Origin: Bacillota bacterium
GTDB taxonomy: Bacteria > Bacillota > UBA4882 > UBA8346
Direction of reading: 5' to 3'
NCBI GenBank assembly: GCA_023426245.1
Contig: JAFABB010000008.1
Location: 62,001-126,000, forward strand
DNA length: 64,000 nt
In this document: piece after piece, positions 26,332 through 35,277 of the stretch
Numbering within the stretch: position 1 is the stretch's first letter
How the letters are laid out: each line of letters starts with the position of its first letter
Notes under the pieces: generated by a model
What the model was told of the DNA's origin: nothing
The model's input: only the letters and a program-made list of their open reading frames with translations
Database searches by the model: none
Made by a program: the position numbers and the translations under genes

Positions 26332-27237
26332 TTAAAATATGGCATCGACTAACATCCCTGAAACAAAAGCAAATAGAAGAACATATCCAAGGTAGAAAAT
26401 GAAATGCTTTGAATGAAACACTATCTTTAACGCACTTAAATTAGTTATTTTTGTTACCGGTCCTGATAACATGAAAGCAACGGCGCTTCCCGGACTCATC
26501 CCATTTTGCAGCCATTCTGCCAGTAGCGGTATGGTTCCGCCGCCGCAAACGTAAAGCGGTACACCGAGGGTAGCGGCAATAAGAACTCCAAAACCTCTTG
26601 CTTGCGGACTGAATAAGTTTGCCACCCATTCCTGCGGCACATACCGCTGATACAGAGCAGTTAATACAATCCCAAGTAAAAAATAGGGTCCGGTCGCTTT
26701 TATATTTCTCCAAATATTGAACATTAGACGCGTGATAATGTTCGGCCGGGTATCACGGTTTCCCGGTTCATCCATTTTCGCAAAAAAGAAAAAAGGCTTC
26801 CCATGGAAAAAAAACCTTACACATAGCCCGGCGCAAACGCCGCCCAAAAAGCAGAAAACCAAACGAAGCACAAACATTTGTTTACCCAGTGCGGCGCTGT
26901 AAATCAGTAATTGCGGATTGAGCAGCATGGAAGACATCATGAATGCCGCCAGCCAGTCGTCCCGCATGCCTTTCTCCGAAAATGAAGCTGCAATCGGTAT
27001 CGTTCCATACATACAAAGAGGTGAAACAATTCCAAGCAAGCTAGCAGGAATGATTCCAAAAACCCCAAGATGTTTATTCTCGAGGTTCAAAAATAGGGAG
27101 TGGATTTTTCCCTTGACGAATACCGAAACGAACGAACCGAGTAAAATTCCCAACCCCCAGTAAAAAACTATTTGTTCGATCTGGACGTTAAGATAATAGA
27201 AAAGGTAAATTAATTCCCGTTTGAATAAATCAATCAT
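26332..27237 (-). CDS. Permease of the ArsP/SO_0444-like family
   Basis: A 301-residue membrane protein with about eight transmembrane segments in two halves. Each half carries a conserved loop (LLGIVSPLCMYGTIPIAASF and TLGVPLYVCGGGTIPLLAEW), as in the DUF318/ArsP permease superfamily that exports organoarsenicals or other small compounds. The start ATG overlaps the stop of the DUF362 gene by 1 nt (TAATG), so they form an operon. The exported compound is unknown. Confidence 0.75.
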   Translation of the reverse strand: MIDLFKRELIYLFYYLNVQIEQIVFYWGLGILLGSFVSVFVKGKIHSLFLNLENKHLGVFGIIPASLLGIVSPLCMYGTIPIAASFSEKGMRDDWLAAFMMSSMLLNPQLLIYSAALGKQMFVLRLVFCFLGGVCAGLCVRFFFHGKPFFFFAKMDEPGNRDTRPNIITRLMFNIWRNIKATGPYFLLGIVLTALYQRYVPQEWVANLFSPQARGFGVLIAATLGVPLYVCGGGTIPLLAEWLQNGMSPGSAVAFMLSGPVTKITNLSALKIVFHSKHFIFYLGYVLLFAFVSGMLVDAIF

Positions 27238-28295
27238 TAATTCCTTTTTACCAAAGTGTACTTTTGGCTGCCCAGTCCCAGCGCTTCGGCATGCTCGAGG
27301 GTATGGAGACCGTTTCTGGACTCCATTCGTTCTCTTAATGATTTACTTTCTTTGAGATCCGCCGCATATACCAGGTCAACGCAGGCTTTATCCAGCGCTA
27401 CCGGATCAAGCGAAGCTAAAATACCGATATCTTTCATTTCCGGAGGAGCGGGATGACTGTCACAGTCGCAATCGACGGACAGGTTATTCATCACGCTGAT
27501 ATATAAAATATTATTACCCATCTTGTTCATAACGGCTCCCGCCGCCTCCGCCATCGATTCTAAAAAAGCGTTCTGAGGCGTACTGAAAGCAATGGAAAAG
27601 TCAGTCTTGCTGGCGCCGGCGGTGTGAATCCAATTTTTGCCGTTGGAGGATGCGATACCGATCGAGATGTTCTTGATTGCGCCGCCGAACCCGCCCATGG
27701 TGTGTCCTTTGAAATGTGAAAGAACCAAAATGGAATCGTATTTTGCAAAATGCGATCCGACAAAATCTTCTTTGATATTTTTACCGTTAGGAAAGGGCAG
27801 ACTCATGGATCCTTCCTCATCCATGATGTCAACAGGCGCTATTGCAGTAAAGCCATGATCCTTTGCTACCTGTTTATGCATAGCCGTACTGGCCCGCTGA
27901 CCTCCGTAGGCGGTATTACATTCGACAATCGTACCGTTCACCGACTTGACCAGATCTTTGATCAGATTCGGTGAAAGGAAGTAATGACCTCCGGGTTCTC
28001 CGGTGCTGAGTTTTACCGCGACTTTTCCCGGCAACTTGCGTCCTAAAGCTCTATAAACCACATCTAATCCGGTAGGACTTATATCGGTCGTCATATAGAC
28101 CTTAGGAAGTTTTTTCAATGCGGCTGGTTGTAATTTTGAATTCTCGGAAGCTGTTTTTCCCGGACTGGAAGTACTTGCTGAAACGGAACTTCCGCCTACA
28201 AAATTGTACAACAAAGAGAAACCTGCGCACACTCCGACACAAATTAAAAAGAAAATCGATATGCGGAGCACTTTGGTATTTTTTAATCCTTTCAT
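27237..28295 (-). CDS. DUF362-family exported protein
   Basis: A 352-residue protein with an N-terminal membrane anchor or signal segment (RISIFFLICVGVCAGFSLLY). The DUF362 domain follows (PGGHYFLSPNLIKDLV, VLSHFKGHTMGGFGGAIKNISIG, DIGILASLDPVALDKACVDLV). DUF362 proteins often occur with Fe-S or cofactor proteins, and the CDCD motif near residue 280 could bind metal. It is coupled to the downstream permease, so the two may serve one transport or maturation process. The function is not known. ATG with GGGGGG upstream. Confidence 0.75.
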   Translation of the reverse strand: MKGLKNTKVLRISIFFLICVGVCAGFSLLYNFVGGSSVSASTSSPGKTASENSKLQPAALKKLPKVYMTTDISPTGLDVVYRALGRKLPGKVAVKLSTGEPGGHYFLSPNLIKDLVKSVNGTIVECNTAYGGQRASTAMHKQVAKDHGFTAIAPVDIMDEEGSMSLPFPNGKNIKEDFVGSHFAKYDSILVLSHFKGHTMGGFGGAIKNISIGIASSNGKNWIHTAGASKTDFSIAFSTPQNAFLESMAEAAGAVMNKMGNNILYISVMNNLSVDCDCDSHPAPPEMKDIGILASLDPVALDKACVDLVYAADLKESKSLRERMESRNGLHTLEHAEALGLGSQKYTLVKRN

Positions 28296-28623
28296 TTTTT
28301 GCCCCCCTTCGAATAATTGTCTACCGAGATATTATGGATAAACTATCGGTGCTCTTCATCTCTCTCATTCAACAATGCATCTTTACCTTAAGTAGCGCTG
28401 ACATAGCGCTGGATTCACTCAATATCAACACTCACCCCCCTCAAATTATGCGTACTAAGTAAACATCGATATTTTATTTCATTTGTATTTATTTTTATCA
28501 TACAACATGACGTTCACTCAGAGTCAAGAAAATTTTTAATAATTTTTATATTGATGCTTTACTATCTATTTTCGGTGATCCCTGCATGACATGGTAAAAG
28601 CCTGGTTATGTGCGCTTTCCAAA
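28296..28623. other. Intergenic region between the DUF362 and MBL-fold genes
   Basis: 328 bp of AT-rich sequence expected to hold the promoter of the minus-strand DUF362 gene and the 3' end of the next transcript. No gene or clear terminator is seen. Confidence 0.4.
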
Positions 28624-29733
28624 CTAAAGATTCCACCATGGAGAGGTATGATCGGATAGGCCTGCATCAAAAAAAACAGTTTCTCCTATTTTCGGGGCTA
28701 TAAGGTTAACGTTTTCTTTCTGAGCCGCCTTCAATGCCCGTTCGATAGGTTCTTTCCAACCATGAAAAGCCAATGTAAACCCCCCCCAATGCATCAACAT
28801 CATATTTTTTCCCTTTGCATCGAGGTGAGCCTGAACGGCTTCTTCCGGCGTCATATGGACAGAAGGCCAACGTGGGTCGTATTGACCGCCATCCAATAGA
28901 GATATATCAAATGGCCCGTATTGATTTCCAATTTCCTTAAAGTGGCTGCCGTATCCACCATCTCCGCTGGTGTAGAGATGGGTATTTTTTCCGAGAATAA
29001 CCCAGCCGCCCCACAAGGTAGTGTTGAAATTGAAAGGTGTTCTTCCTGAAAAATGTCTGGATGGTGTGAATGCAACGATCAAGCCTTGATACTTCTTTTC
29101 ATCCCACCAATTGAATTCGGTAATTTTTTCTTTGGCAACTCCCCAGCGAATCAAATGAGAACTTACACCGAGCGGAACAAAAAAGCGTGCAGTCTTACCC
29201 TTTAACTTTAGAATGGATTGATAATCTAAATGGTCATAATGGTCATGGGAAATAAAGACTGCGTCAATAAGCGGCATTTCATCAATAATATGCAACATAT
29301 CTCCGGTATACCGTTTACTTCCAACCAATGGAACCGGTGAGGCAATCGGACCCAACATGGAGTCCAGAAGGATCTTTTTATTGTCGATGCTAAGTAGAAA
29401 AGCAGAGTGTCCCAGCCAAGTTAAACTATCTTTTTCACTTTGAATTTGGTTCCAATCGATGGTGGAAATATCAATTTTGCCAGGCGGATTACGATCTTTT
29501 CCGCCTAGTAGAGAATCCTTAACCATGGATAAAAAACCCGATGGACTTTGGCCCATCCTTATTGGAACTTGGTTGACAAATTTTCCAGCGCCATAATTTT
29601 TTAAACTTTGAAAAGTTCTTTTTTGATCGTTCGTTGGGTTTCCGCCGAAGGACGGGTAAATGCCGATCAACAAAAAGATGCCAACACAAAACAGAACCAA
29701 AAAACCAAAAAAATACAAAATCATCTTTTTCAT
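28624..29733 (-). CDS. Metallo-beta-lactamase-fold hydrolase (NAPE-PLD/UlaG-like)
   Basis: A 369-residue protein with an N-terminal membrane anchor. It has the metal site ISHDHYDHLDY (HxHxDH), a further H in PSRHFSGR, D in TSGDGGYG and H in MLMHWGGF. The arrangement matches the NAPE-PLD-like/beta-lactamase_2 branch, whose members hydrolyse phosphodiesters or lactones. It should face the outside of the membrane. ATG with GAGAGGA upstream. Substrate unknown. Confidence 0.8.
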   Translation of the reverse strand: MKKMILYFFGFLVLFCVGIFLLIGIYPSFGGNPTNDQKRTFQSLKNYGAGKFVNQVPIRMGQSPSGFLSMVKDSLLGGKDRNPPGKIDISTIDWNQIQSEKDSLTWLGHSAFLLSIDNKKILLDSMLGPIASPVPLVGSKRYTGDMLHIIDEMPLIDAVFISHDHYDHLDYQSILKLKGKTARFFVPLGVSSHLIRWGVAKEKITEFNWWDEKKYQGLIVAFTPSRHFSGRTPFNFNTTLWGGWVILGKNTHLYTSGDGGYGSHFKEIGNQYGPFDISLLDGGQYDPRWPSVHMTPEEAVQAHLDAKGKNMMLMHWGGFTLAFHGWKEPIERALKAAQKENVNLIAPKIGETVFFDAGLSDHTSPWWNL

Positions 29734-29772
29734 ATTTTCCTCTCGCGGGTTATAAAAATATTATATTCTGGC

Positions 29773-29798
29773 GTGTACGCACTTTATCATGCGTACAC
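29773..29798. promoter_or_regulatory. Inverted repeat upstream of the MBL-fold gene
   Basis: GTGTACGCA-8 nt-TGCGTACAC, a perfect 9-bp inverted repeat between larB and the hydrolase gene. No T-run follows on the larB strand, so it is more likely an operator for the hydrolase gene than a terminator. Confidence 0.4.
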
Positions 29799-29834
29799 TT
29801 ACATACGGATTTCCTTTCGGGACAACCCCTTCGT

Positions 29835-30587
29835 TCATAATTTATTAATGATGCTGGCGTTATAAGCTGCGCCGAAACCATTATCGATATTCACTACGCT
29901 AACACCGCTGGCGCAGCTATTCAACATGGATAAAAGAGCCGAAAGGCCGCCGAAATTAGCTCCGTATCCAACACTTGTAGGTACGGCAATAATGGGTTTA
30001 TCCACAAGTCCGCCGATAACACTGGCAAGCGCTCCTTCCATCCCAGCGACGACTATGACAACTTTTGCACCCCGAATGACATCCATTTTGGCGAAAAGTC
30101 GATGAATTCCGGCAACTCCCACATCCATGATTTTTTCCACCCGGTTTCCAAAAATACTCGCTGTCTCCGTTGCTTCCTCCACCACCGGCATATCAGAAGT
30201 CCCTGCTGAAATAATAGCAATATAACTTGCTGTGAGATCTTCTGGTCTCTTCCGGATGGTGATGGTTCTTCCCAAAGGATTATATTGGGCTTCTTCGCAG
30301 ATAGTTTTTACTGCTTGGTACATCTTTTCGCTGGCCCGGGTTGCTAAAATATTATTATCTTTGGTCAGCATATATTGGACGATGCTTTTGACTTGTTCGA
30401 CTGTCTTTCCCTGACAGTAGATCACTTCCGGATATCCTACCCGTATTTCGCGGTGATTATCAATCTTGGCAAAGTCCAACTCCTTATAGGGCAGATCTTC
30501 AATAACCTTTACAGCTTTATCAATTTCGGTCTGATTATTTTTTACCGATTCCAGTAAATTTTTTAGTTCTTCTTTATTCATATCCAC
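29835..30587 (-). CDS. larB: Nickel-pincer cofactor biosynthesis protein LarB
   Basis: A 250-residue LarB, which carboxylates nicotinic acid adenine dinucleotide at C5 and hydrolyses the phosphoanhydride, the first step of the nickel-pincer nucleotide used by lactate racemase-type enzymes. The PurE-like domain shows IAIISAGTSDMPVVEEA, MDVGVAGIHR and VAGMEGALASVIGGLVDKPIIAVPTSVGYG. A GTG start at 30587 has GGGA 6 nt upstream. It follows larE by 36 nt in the same direction. No larC or larA lies in the window. Confidence 0.92.
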   Translation of the reverse strand: MDMNKEELKNLLESVKNNQTEIDKAVKVIEDLPYKELDFAKIDNHREIRVGYPEVIYCQGKTVEQVKSIVQYMLTKDNNILATRASEKMYQAVKTICEEAQYNPLGRTITIRKRPEDLTASYIAIISAGTSDMPVVEEATETASIFGNRVEKIMDVGVAGIHRLFAKMDVIRGAKVVIVVAGMEGALASVIGGLVDKPIIAVPTSVGYGANFGGLSALLSMLNSCASGVSVVNIDNGFGAAYNASIINKL

Positions 30588-30623
30588 ATCATTTCCCTAC
30601 GGTATTTGTTCAAATAAATTTCA

Positions 30624-31448
30624 TTAAACTATCTTTTCTTCCGCTGAAAGCACTTCATTCATGCTACCGGTTCTATATCCTTGCATATCGAATGTTACAT
30701 AAGTAAATCCAATCTTTTTGAACTTTTCCACGATCTTGTCCATTACTTTAACATCAAAAAATTGAACTCTTTCTTCGGGAGAAACTTCGATTCTGGCGAT
30801 TTCTCCATGATGCCTTACTCTTACTTGCCTGATACCCATATCAAGTAAAAATCCTTCCGCTTCATCGATCATTTGAAGTTTTGAAATCGTAATCTCATTT
30901 CCATAAGGAAATCTTGATGATAAGCATGCAAAGGAAGGTTTATTCCAAGTGGGAAGACCCATCTCTTTGGAAAGCTCTCTGATATCTGCCTTCGTTAGTT
31001 TAGCTTCTTTCAGCGGACTTACTACTTCTAATTCTTCAGCAGCCTGCATTCCCGGTCTATTATCCCCGGTATCATCCATGTTCGATCCATCAAAAACATA
31101 TTGCACGCCATTTTCTTTCGCTACTTTCCTTATCTTTGTGAAAAGTTCTCTTTTACAATAGTAACACCGATTTGTAGGATTACTGGCAAAGCCCTTAATA
31201 TCCAGCTCCTCCGAAGATATGATTTGATGTTTTACTCCCATATCTTTGGCATACTGAATCGCTTCTTTCAGTTCTCTTTCGGGATAAGTTGATGAGGTCG
31301 CTGTAACGGCTATCAGTTTATCGCCTAATACTTCATGGCAAACCCTGACCAGGAAGGTACTATCCACCCCACCTGAGAAAGCAATCGCAGCACTACCTCT
31401 TTTTTTAATATTGTCTTTCAATAATTGAAATTTCTCGTGTAATAACAT
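30624..31448 (-). CDS. larE: ATP-dependent sulfur transferase LarE
   Basis: A 274-residue PP-loop protein (FSGGVDST at about 24-31) that sulfurates the pincer cofactor precursor. It has C95 and C98 (NRCYYCKRELF) plus C175 (PSFACLSSRFPYG). Some LarE proteins sacrifice the single Cys at the last position, while those with all three are known to bind a [4Fe-4S] cluster and are not consumed; this one has the three. The start is the ATG at 31448, with GGGAGG 9 nt upstream. It overlaps the upstream small gene by 44 nt. Confidence 0.92.
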   Translation of the reverse strand: MLLHEKFQLLKDNIKKRGSAAIAFSGGVDSTFLVRVCHEVLGDKLIAVTATSSTYPERELKEAIQYAKDMGVKHQIISSEELDIKGFASNPTNRCYYCKRELFTKIRKVAKENGVQYVFDGSNMDDTGDNRPGMQAAEELEVVSPLKEAKLTKADIRELSKEMGLPTWNKPSFACLSSRFPYGNEITISKLQMIDEAEGFLLDMGIRQVRVRHHGEIARIEVSPEERVQFFDVKVMDKIVEKFKKIGFTYVTFDMQGYRTGSMNEVLSAEEKIV

Positions 31449-31695
31449 AGGTGCCTTCCTCCCGATTTTTAATTGTTCCATTTTTTAAAGCAGGTTCCAC
31501 GAGATCAATTAACAGCCTTGGTTTAGGTGATATATCAAATAACCCACTTGCTTCTATCCATATCATGTTTGCCTCCTTGGAATCCAGTCTAGCACTTAGA
31601 GTTAACTCCAAGTCAATCGTTTTTGAGCCTGCCTTCAAAAGTAATTCTATCGATAACATCCTATTCTTCATTTCTTCCATAGCTGATTTTTTCAA
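31405..31695 (-). CDS. Hypothetical protein upstream of larE
   Basis: A 96-codon reading frame ending 44 nt inside larE. Start is uncertain: TTG at 31695, ATG at 31680, 31671 or 31659, none with a clear ribosome binding site. The sequence (LELTLSARLDSKEANMIWIEASGLFD) has normal composition but I do not recognise a family. It is not a recognisable LarC. It could be a small gene in the lar operon or a chance frame. Confidence 0.35.
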   Translation of the reverse strand: MKKSAMEEMKNRMLSIELLLKAGSKTIDLELTLSARLDSKEANMIWIEASGLFDISPKPRLLIDLVEPALKNGTIKNREEGTYVITREISIIERQY

Positions 31696-31804
31696 CCCCG
31701 GTTTCTGATACTTGCCGCTTGCTTGTTTTACCAGCAGAGCTCGAAGATTAAAATAAAGTTATCTGAAATAAAGTTCATTAAATTTGTTCGATTTACAACC
31801 GCAG

Positions 31805-31839
31805 TATTATAGCGAATATCAAAATATACTGCTATAATA
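31805..31839 (+). promoter_or_regulatory. Extended -10 promoter with overlapping inverted repeat (MATE gene)
   Basis: TGCTATAAT at 31830-31838 is an extended -10 element. TATTATAGC (31805-31813) and GCTATAATA (31831-31839) form a perfect 9-bp inverted repeat that overlaps it, which fits repression of the exporter gene. Confidence 0.45.
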
Positions 31840-31887
31840 AGTATGAAGCCTTAGTAATTTACAAAAAATGTAATATTGAGTGACGGT

Positions 31888-31917
31888 GATTTCGCGCAAA
31901 CATGCGTGCGTGAAATC
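31888..31917 (+). promoter_or_regulatory. Leader hairpin before the MATE gene
   Basis: GATTTCGCGC pairs with GCGTGAAATC (one G-U) around a 10-nt loop, ending 22 nt before the MATE start codon. It should form in the mRNA leader. I cannot match it to a known riboswitch. Confidence 0.35.
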
Positions 31918-31939
31918 GTTGTTATACAATAGGGACAAT

Positions 31940-33304
31940 ATGTCAATCAACTACATGCAAGACATGACCAAAGGAAACGAAGTTAAACTTCTGATCCAAT
32001 TTTCACTGCCAATGCTTATTGGAAATATTTCCCAACAATTCTATAATTTAATCGACTCCATTGTTGTCGGAAAGTATATCGGTGCTAATGCACTTGCAGC
32101 AGTAGGTGCTACCAATTCCTTGAACTTTTTATCTTTTTCCATCTGTTTGGGATTGTCCATCGGAATCAGTATCATTATTTCACAGTATTTTGGCGCCAAA
32201 AAGGAAGAAGATGTTAAAAGGGCTATTGCCAATGCCGTTTATGTTATAGCCGTATCAGGGATCCTCATCAGTATATTATGTTTCTGTCTGGCCCTCCCAA
32301 TCTTGCAAGCTTTAAATACCCCTCCTGAGATTTTGGATGATTCCGCTGCATTTTTAAAAATCGTATCGGGTGGTATGATTGCTGTGGCTGCTTATAATGC
32401 TATCGCTGCCATACTCAGAGCCTTGGGAGATTCAAAGACCCCTCTGATTTTCTTAGTTGTATCCTGTGTGGTCAATGCAGTTTTGGACTTATTATTTGTC
32501 CTTAAGTTTGGATGGGGTGTAGCCGGGACAGCCTGTGCCACCGTGATCTCTCAGGGAATCGCGGCTTTGGGTTGTGTCGCCTTTGCATTAATCCATAATC
32601 CCTATTTTAAATTAAAAAAAGATCACCTGAAAGTAAGTTGGCCAATTATCAATCAATGTATAAGAATCGGTATTCCGGTGGCAATACAAAACTCGATGAT
32701 TGCCCTCTCGTTGGTAGCACTGCAGAGTGTCATAAACGGCTTTGGAGAAGTGGCAGTTGCGGCCTACACAGCAACCAGCAGAGTAGAACAATTAATACAG
32801 CAACCTTTCAATTCATTAGGTGCAGCCATGTCTACCTTTGCTGGACAGAATATGGGAGCTAATAAGCTGGACCGGGTGAGAAATGGGTATCATAAAAGTA
32901 TTTTAATCGTAGCAGCATTTAGCCTTATGGCGTTGCTCACAGTTCAGCTCGGCGGGCATGCCATTATGAAAATATTTGTCGAGGATGGAGCCGTGATAGC
33001 TCTTGGATCCACGGCAATCAAGATTACCAGCTGCATGTATTTTGCTCTGGGAATGATTTATATTACCAGGGGACTGTTAAACGGCACGGGCGATGCTTTT
33101 TATGCCATGATTAACGGGATGGTGGAAGTAGTCGGAAGGGTTGGATTTTCAAGCATTTTAGCGTTGATTCCTGTGGTTGGAGTTTGGAGTGTATGGGCAA
33201 CCACCGGATTGACATGGTTTATTACAGCCGTTGCAAGTGTCATCCGATATAGGCAAGGCAAATGGAAAAACAAATCCTTGGTTACATCGGGAATTTTATC
33301 ATGA
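31940..33304 (+). CDS. MATE-family efflux transporter
   Basis: A 454-residue protein with twelve hydrophobic segments and two homologous halves. MATE marks are FSLPMLIGNISQQFYNLIDSIVVGKYIGANALAAVGA in the first half and GIPVAIQNSM...AAYTATSRVEQLIQQPFNSLG in the second. It exports cationic drugs or metabolites using an ion gradient. The start is the ATG at 31940 with AGGGA upstream; a reading from 31880 would include the leader hairpin. It is a single plus-strand gene. Confidence 0.88.
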   Translation: MSINYMQDMTKGNEVKLLIQFSLPMLIGNISQQFYNLIDSIVVGKYIGANALAAVGATNSLNFLSFSICLGLSIGISIIISQYFGAKKEEDVKRAIANAVYVIAVSGILISILCFCLALPILQALNTPPEILDDSAAFLKIVSGGMIAVAAYNAIAAILRALGDSKTPLIFLVVSCVVNAVLDLLFVLKFGWGVAGTACATVISQGIAALGCVAFALIHNPYFKLKKDHLKVSWPIINQCIRIGIPVAIQNSMIALSLVALQSVINGFGEVAVAAYTATSRVEQLIQQPFNSLGAAMSTFAGQNMGANKLDRVRNGYHKSILIVAAFSLMALLTVQLGGHAIMKIFVEDGAVIALGSTAIKITSCMYFALGMIYITRGLLNGTGDAFYAMINGMVEVVGRVGFSSILALIPVVGVWSVWATTGLTWFITAVASVIRYRQGKWKNKSLVTSGILS

Positions 33305-33919
33305 GACTTGAGTCGGTGTGATGCTTTCGAAGCAATTTCTCCCATCTTTTTTCTTTCATCCCTCGTTTACGGAATAAAGTGAATTACGCTTAAATCACTA
33401 TTTTATCGATTCCTTTTCCCGCCTATGCCACCCAATATCTAAATAAAATCTCATCCATCAATCCCTAGCTGTATATCAATTCATCCTGCCAATTCATCTG
33501 TTCTGTCCGGGAGCAATTGAGATTAGCAGATTCAACGATACAATATAAGGAATATAGGTTCAAACCCTGTAATCCTGGCCATCCTTAATCACTATATTGA
33601 AAGTAGATTTTTAGCGTTTTTTGTTTTTAGGAATCCTTTATAAAAAAGAATGTCGTTATTGGATTTGCAGATTATATATCATTAAAGCTATTTTCAAATA
33701 TATTGACTAAATGAAAAACGGGCTGTTGCAAAAGAAAATTTATTGGTAGAGATATACAATAGATGTCGTTAACACCTGCAAACTTGTCATAAAACTTTAT
33801 CAACTTTATTTAAAAAACTTCTCCAAGTTAAATGAAAGGAAAAAAGCTATAACCTTTTCCAAAAGAATAAAACGGTTTCATAAGCAAAAACAGCTATACT
33901 TTAATTTTTTAGTATTTCA
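33305..33919. other. Intergenic region with a tRNA 3'-end fragment
   Basis: 615 bp without a gene, between the MATE gene and the convergent TolC gene. It holds the tRNA-like fragment at 33554-33581. At 33720-33734 a GGGCTGTTGCAAAAG resembles the ends of some insertion sequences, but no transposase or second end is seen. Confidence 0.5.
33554..33581 (+). other. tRNA 3'-end fragment, possible attachment site
   Basis: ATAGG-TTCAAAC-CCTGT forms a complete T-arm (five pairs, one G-U, standard loop), followed by seven bases AATCCTG, a G and CCA. That is exactly the layout of a tRNA 3' end. The bases upstream do not form anticodon or D arms and no CAGGATT 5' acceptor strand is present. Such fragments are left at the ends of elements integrated into tRNA genes. 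A second copy is not in the window. Confidence 0.5.
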
Positions 33920-35254
33920 TCAATCTTTCCCGGTAGTTAAATCAAATTTTGCCTCCGCCATCAAGTAAAAAGCAATCCCCCGGTAATACCCGTTTAACGC
34001 TTGATCCAGCACCAGTTGAGAATCCATAATATCCATGGTAGTTGCTATATTCTCTTCAAAACGCGCTTGAGTCAGTTCCAAAGAATACTTGGCTATATGG
34101 ATATTAGACTGGTTGGCGTGAATGACTTCCAAACTTTCCTGGATATTCTGTACCGCTTGTTCGACCTCTAACCGAATCTGATCGCGCAACCCCGCTTCTT
34201 GTATTCCTGTTAACTCCATTGCTTTTTTGGCCTCGCTCACTTTTGCCGAAGTGGCAAACCCGTCAAAAAAGTTGCCGCCGATACTTAAGGTAAGCGTCCA
34301 TAACTTATTTTCACCCTCAACCCAGTGTTTCAAAACATAATCTTGGCTCGCCCCCTGATATTGCCCAACTAAAGCAACGTTTGGCTTATAACCGACCTTT
34401 GCCAATTGGATTTGATATTGACGAATTTCTTTCACTTGTCTAATTTGACGCATTTCCGGCCGGTTTTGAGAAGCTACATCCAGAATTTGATCCATCAAAA
34501 TATTAGACTGTTCCGGAATTTGCAATTTACTTGAATCATACTCTACACCATAGGGCCGTTCCTTGGGAAATCCCATCAAAACTGCCATACTAAGTTTGGC
34601 AAGCCTGAGTCCATTTTGAGCTGCAATGACTTGCGGTTTTAAAGAATCCCGTTGCACTTTAGCACGGAGCAATTCAAATTTGGAAACCGTCCCTTCCTGA
34701 TATAAGCCCTCAACCTGCGTTACATGATGTTCCAAGTTATCGAAGGAAGATTGTGCGACCTTCAGCGATTGCTCCGCCAGCCAAACTTGGTAAAAAGCCT
34801 GTTTTAGATGGAAGACCAGTTGCTGTTTAGCCTGACGCTCGTTTTCCAAAGCCATATTCAATTGGGCCTTTGCCAAATGAAGTCCTCCGGTTAACTGCCC
34901 TCCCAAATAAAGAGGCTGAGTAAGTGAAATCGCTGCTCCCGAATAATCGGTGGAAGCATATGGGAATACAAACCAGGGATAAGGGTAAATATTCTCATTG
35001 GATTTGCTGGCAAATATGGAATACCCAAGTTTGGGCCAGAAACCGCCTTCAACTTCTTTTACCGCCGCTTGAGCAATTTCTATACTTTTAACTGCTGCTT
35101 TGATTTGCTGGCTGTTTGTAAAGGCAAAGGCTAAACATTGGTCCAAGGATAAACTCTCAGTCTTTGCTGTAACTGATAAATTTACAGCAGATACCGTTTC
35201 AGGTAGAATGATTAACGTGACGGTACATATCATAATGAATAATCTTCGTAACAT
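33920..35254 (-). CDS. TolC-family outer-membrane efflux protein
   Basis: A 444-residue protein with a signal peptide (LFIMICTVTLIILPETVSA) and two TolC repeats of alpha-helical hairpins (LAFTNSQQIKAAVKSIEIAQAAV and LDVASQNRPEMRQIRQVKEIRQYQIQLAK). Length is typical. It forms the outer-membrane channel of the RND pump encoded just upstream. ATG with GGAGG 6 nt upstream, 23 nt after the RND stop. A TolC requires an outer membrane, so this gene is evidence for a diderm cell. Confidence 0.9.
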   Translation of the reverse strand: MLRRLFIMICTVTLIILPETVSAVNLSVTAKTESLSLDQCLAFAFTNSQQIKAAVKSIEIAQAAVKEVEGGFWPKLGYSIFASKSNENIYPYPWFVFPYASTDYSGAAISLTQPLYLGGQLTGGLHLAKAQLNMALENERQAKQQLVFHLKQAFYQVWLAEQSLKVAQSSFDNLEHHVTQVEGLYQEGTVSKFELLRAKVQRDSLKPQVIAAQNGLRLAKLSMAVLMGFPKERPYGVEYDSSKLQIPEQSNILMDQILDVASQNRPEMRQIRQVKEIRQYQIQLAKVGYKPNVALVGQYQGASQDYVLKHWVEGENKLWTLTLSIGGNFFDGFATSAKVSEAKKAMELTGIQEAGLRDQIRLEVEQAVQNIQESLEVIHANQSNIHIAKYSLELTQARFEENIATTMDIMDSQLVLDQALNGYYRGIAFYLMAEAKFDLTTGKD

Positions 35255-35277
35255 CTCTTTACCTCCATCAGTAAATT

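Noticed and set aside
31405..31695. Reading this frame as LarC
   Set aside because: It is far too short and has none of the LarC sequence features I know; it is left as hypothetical.
33720..33734. GGGCTGTTGCAAAAG as an insertion-sequence end
   Set aside because: No second inverted end and no transposase fragment is seen, so one short match is not enough.
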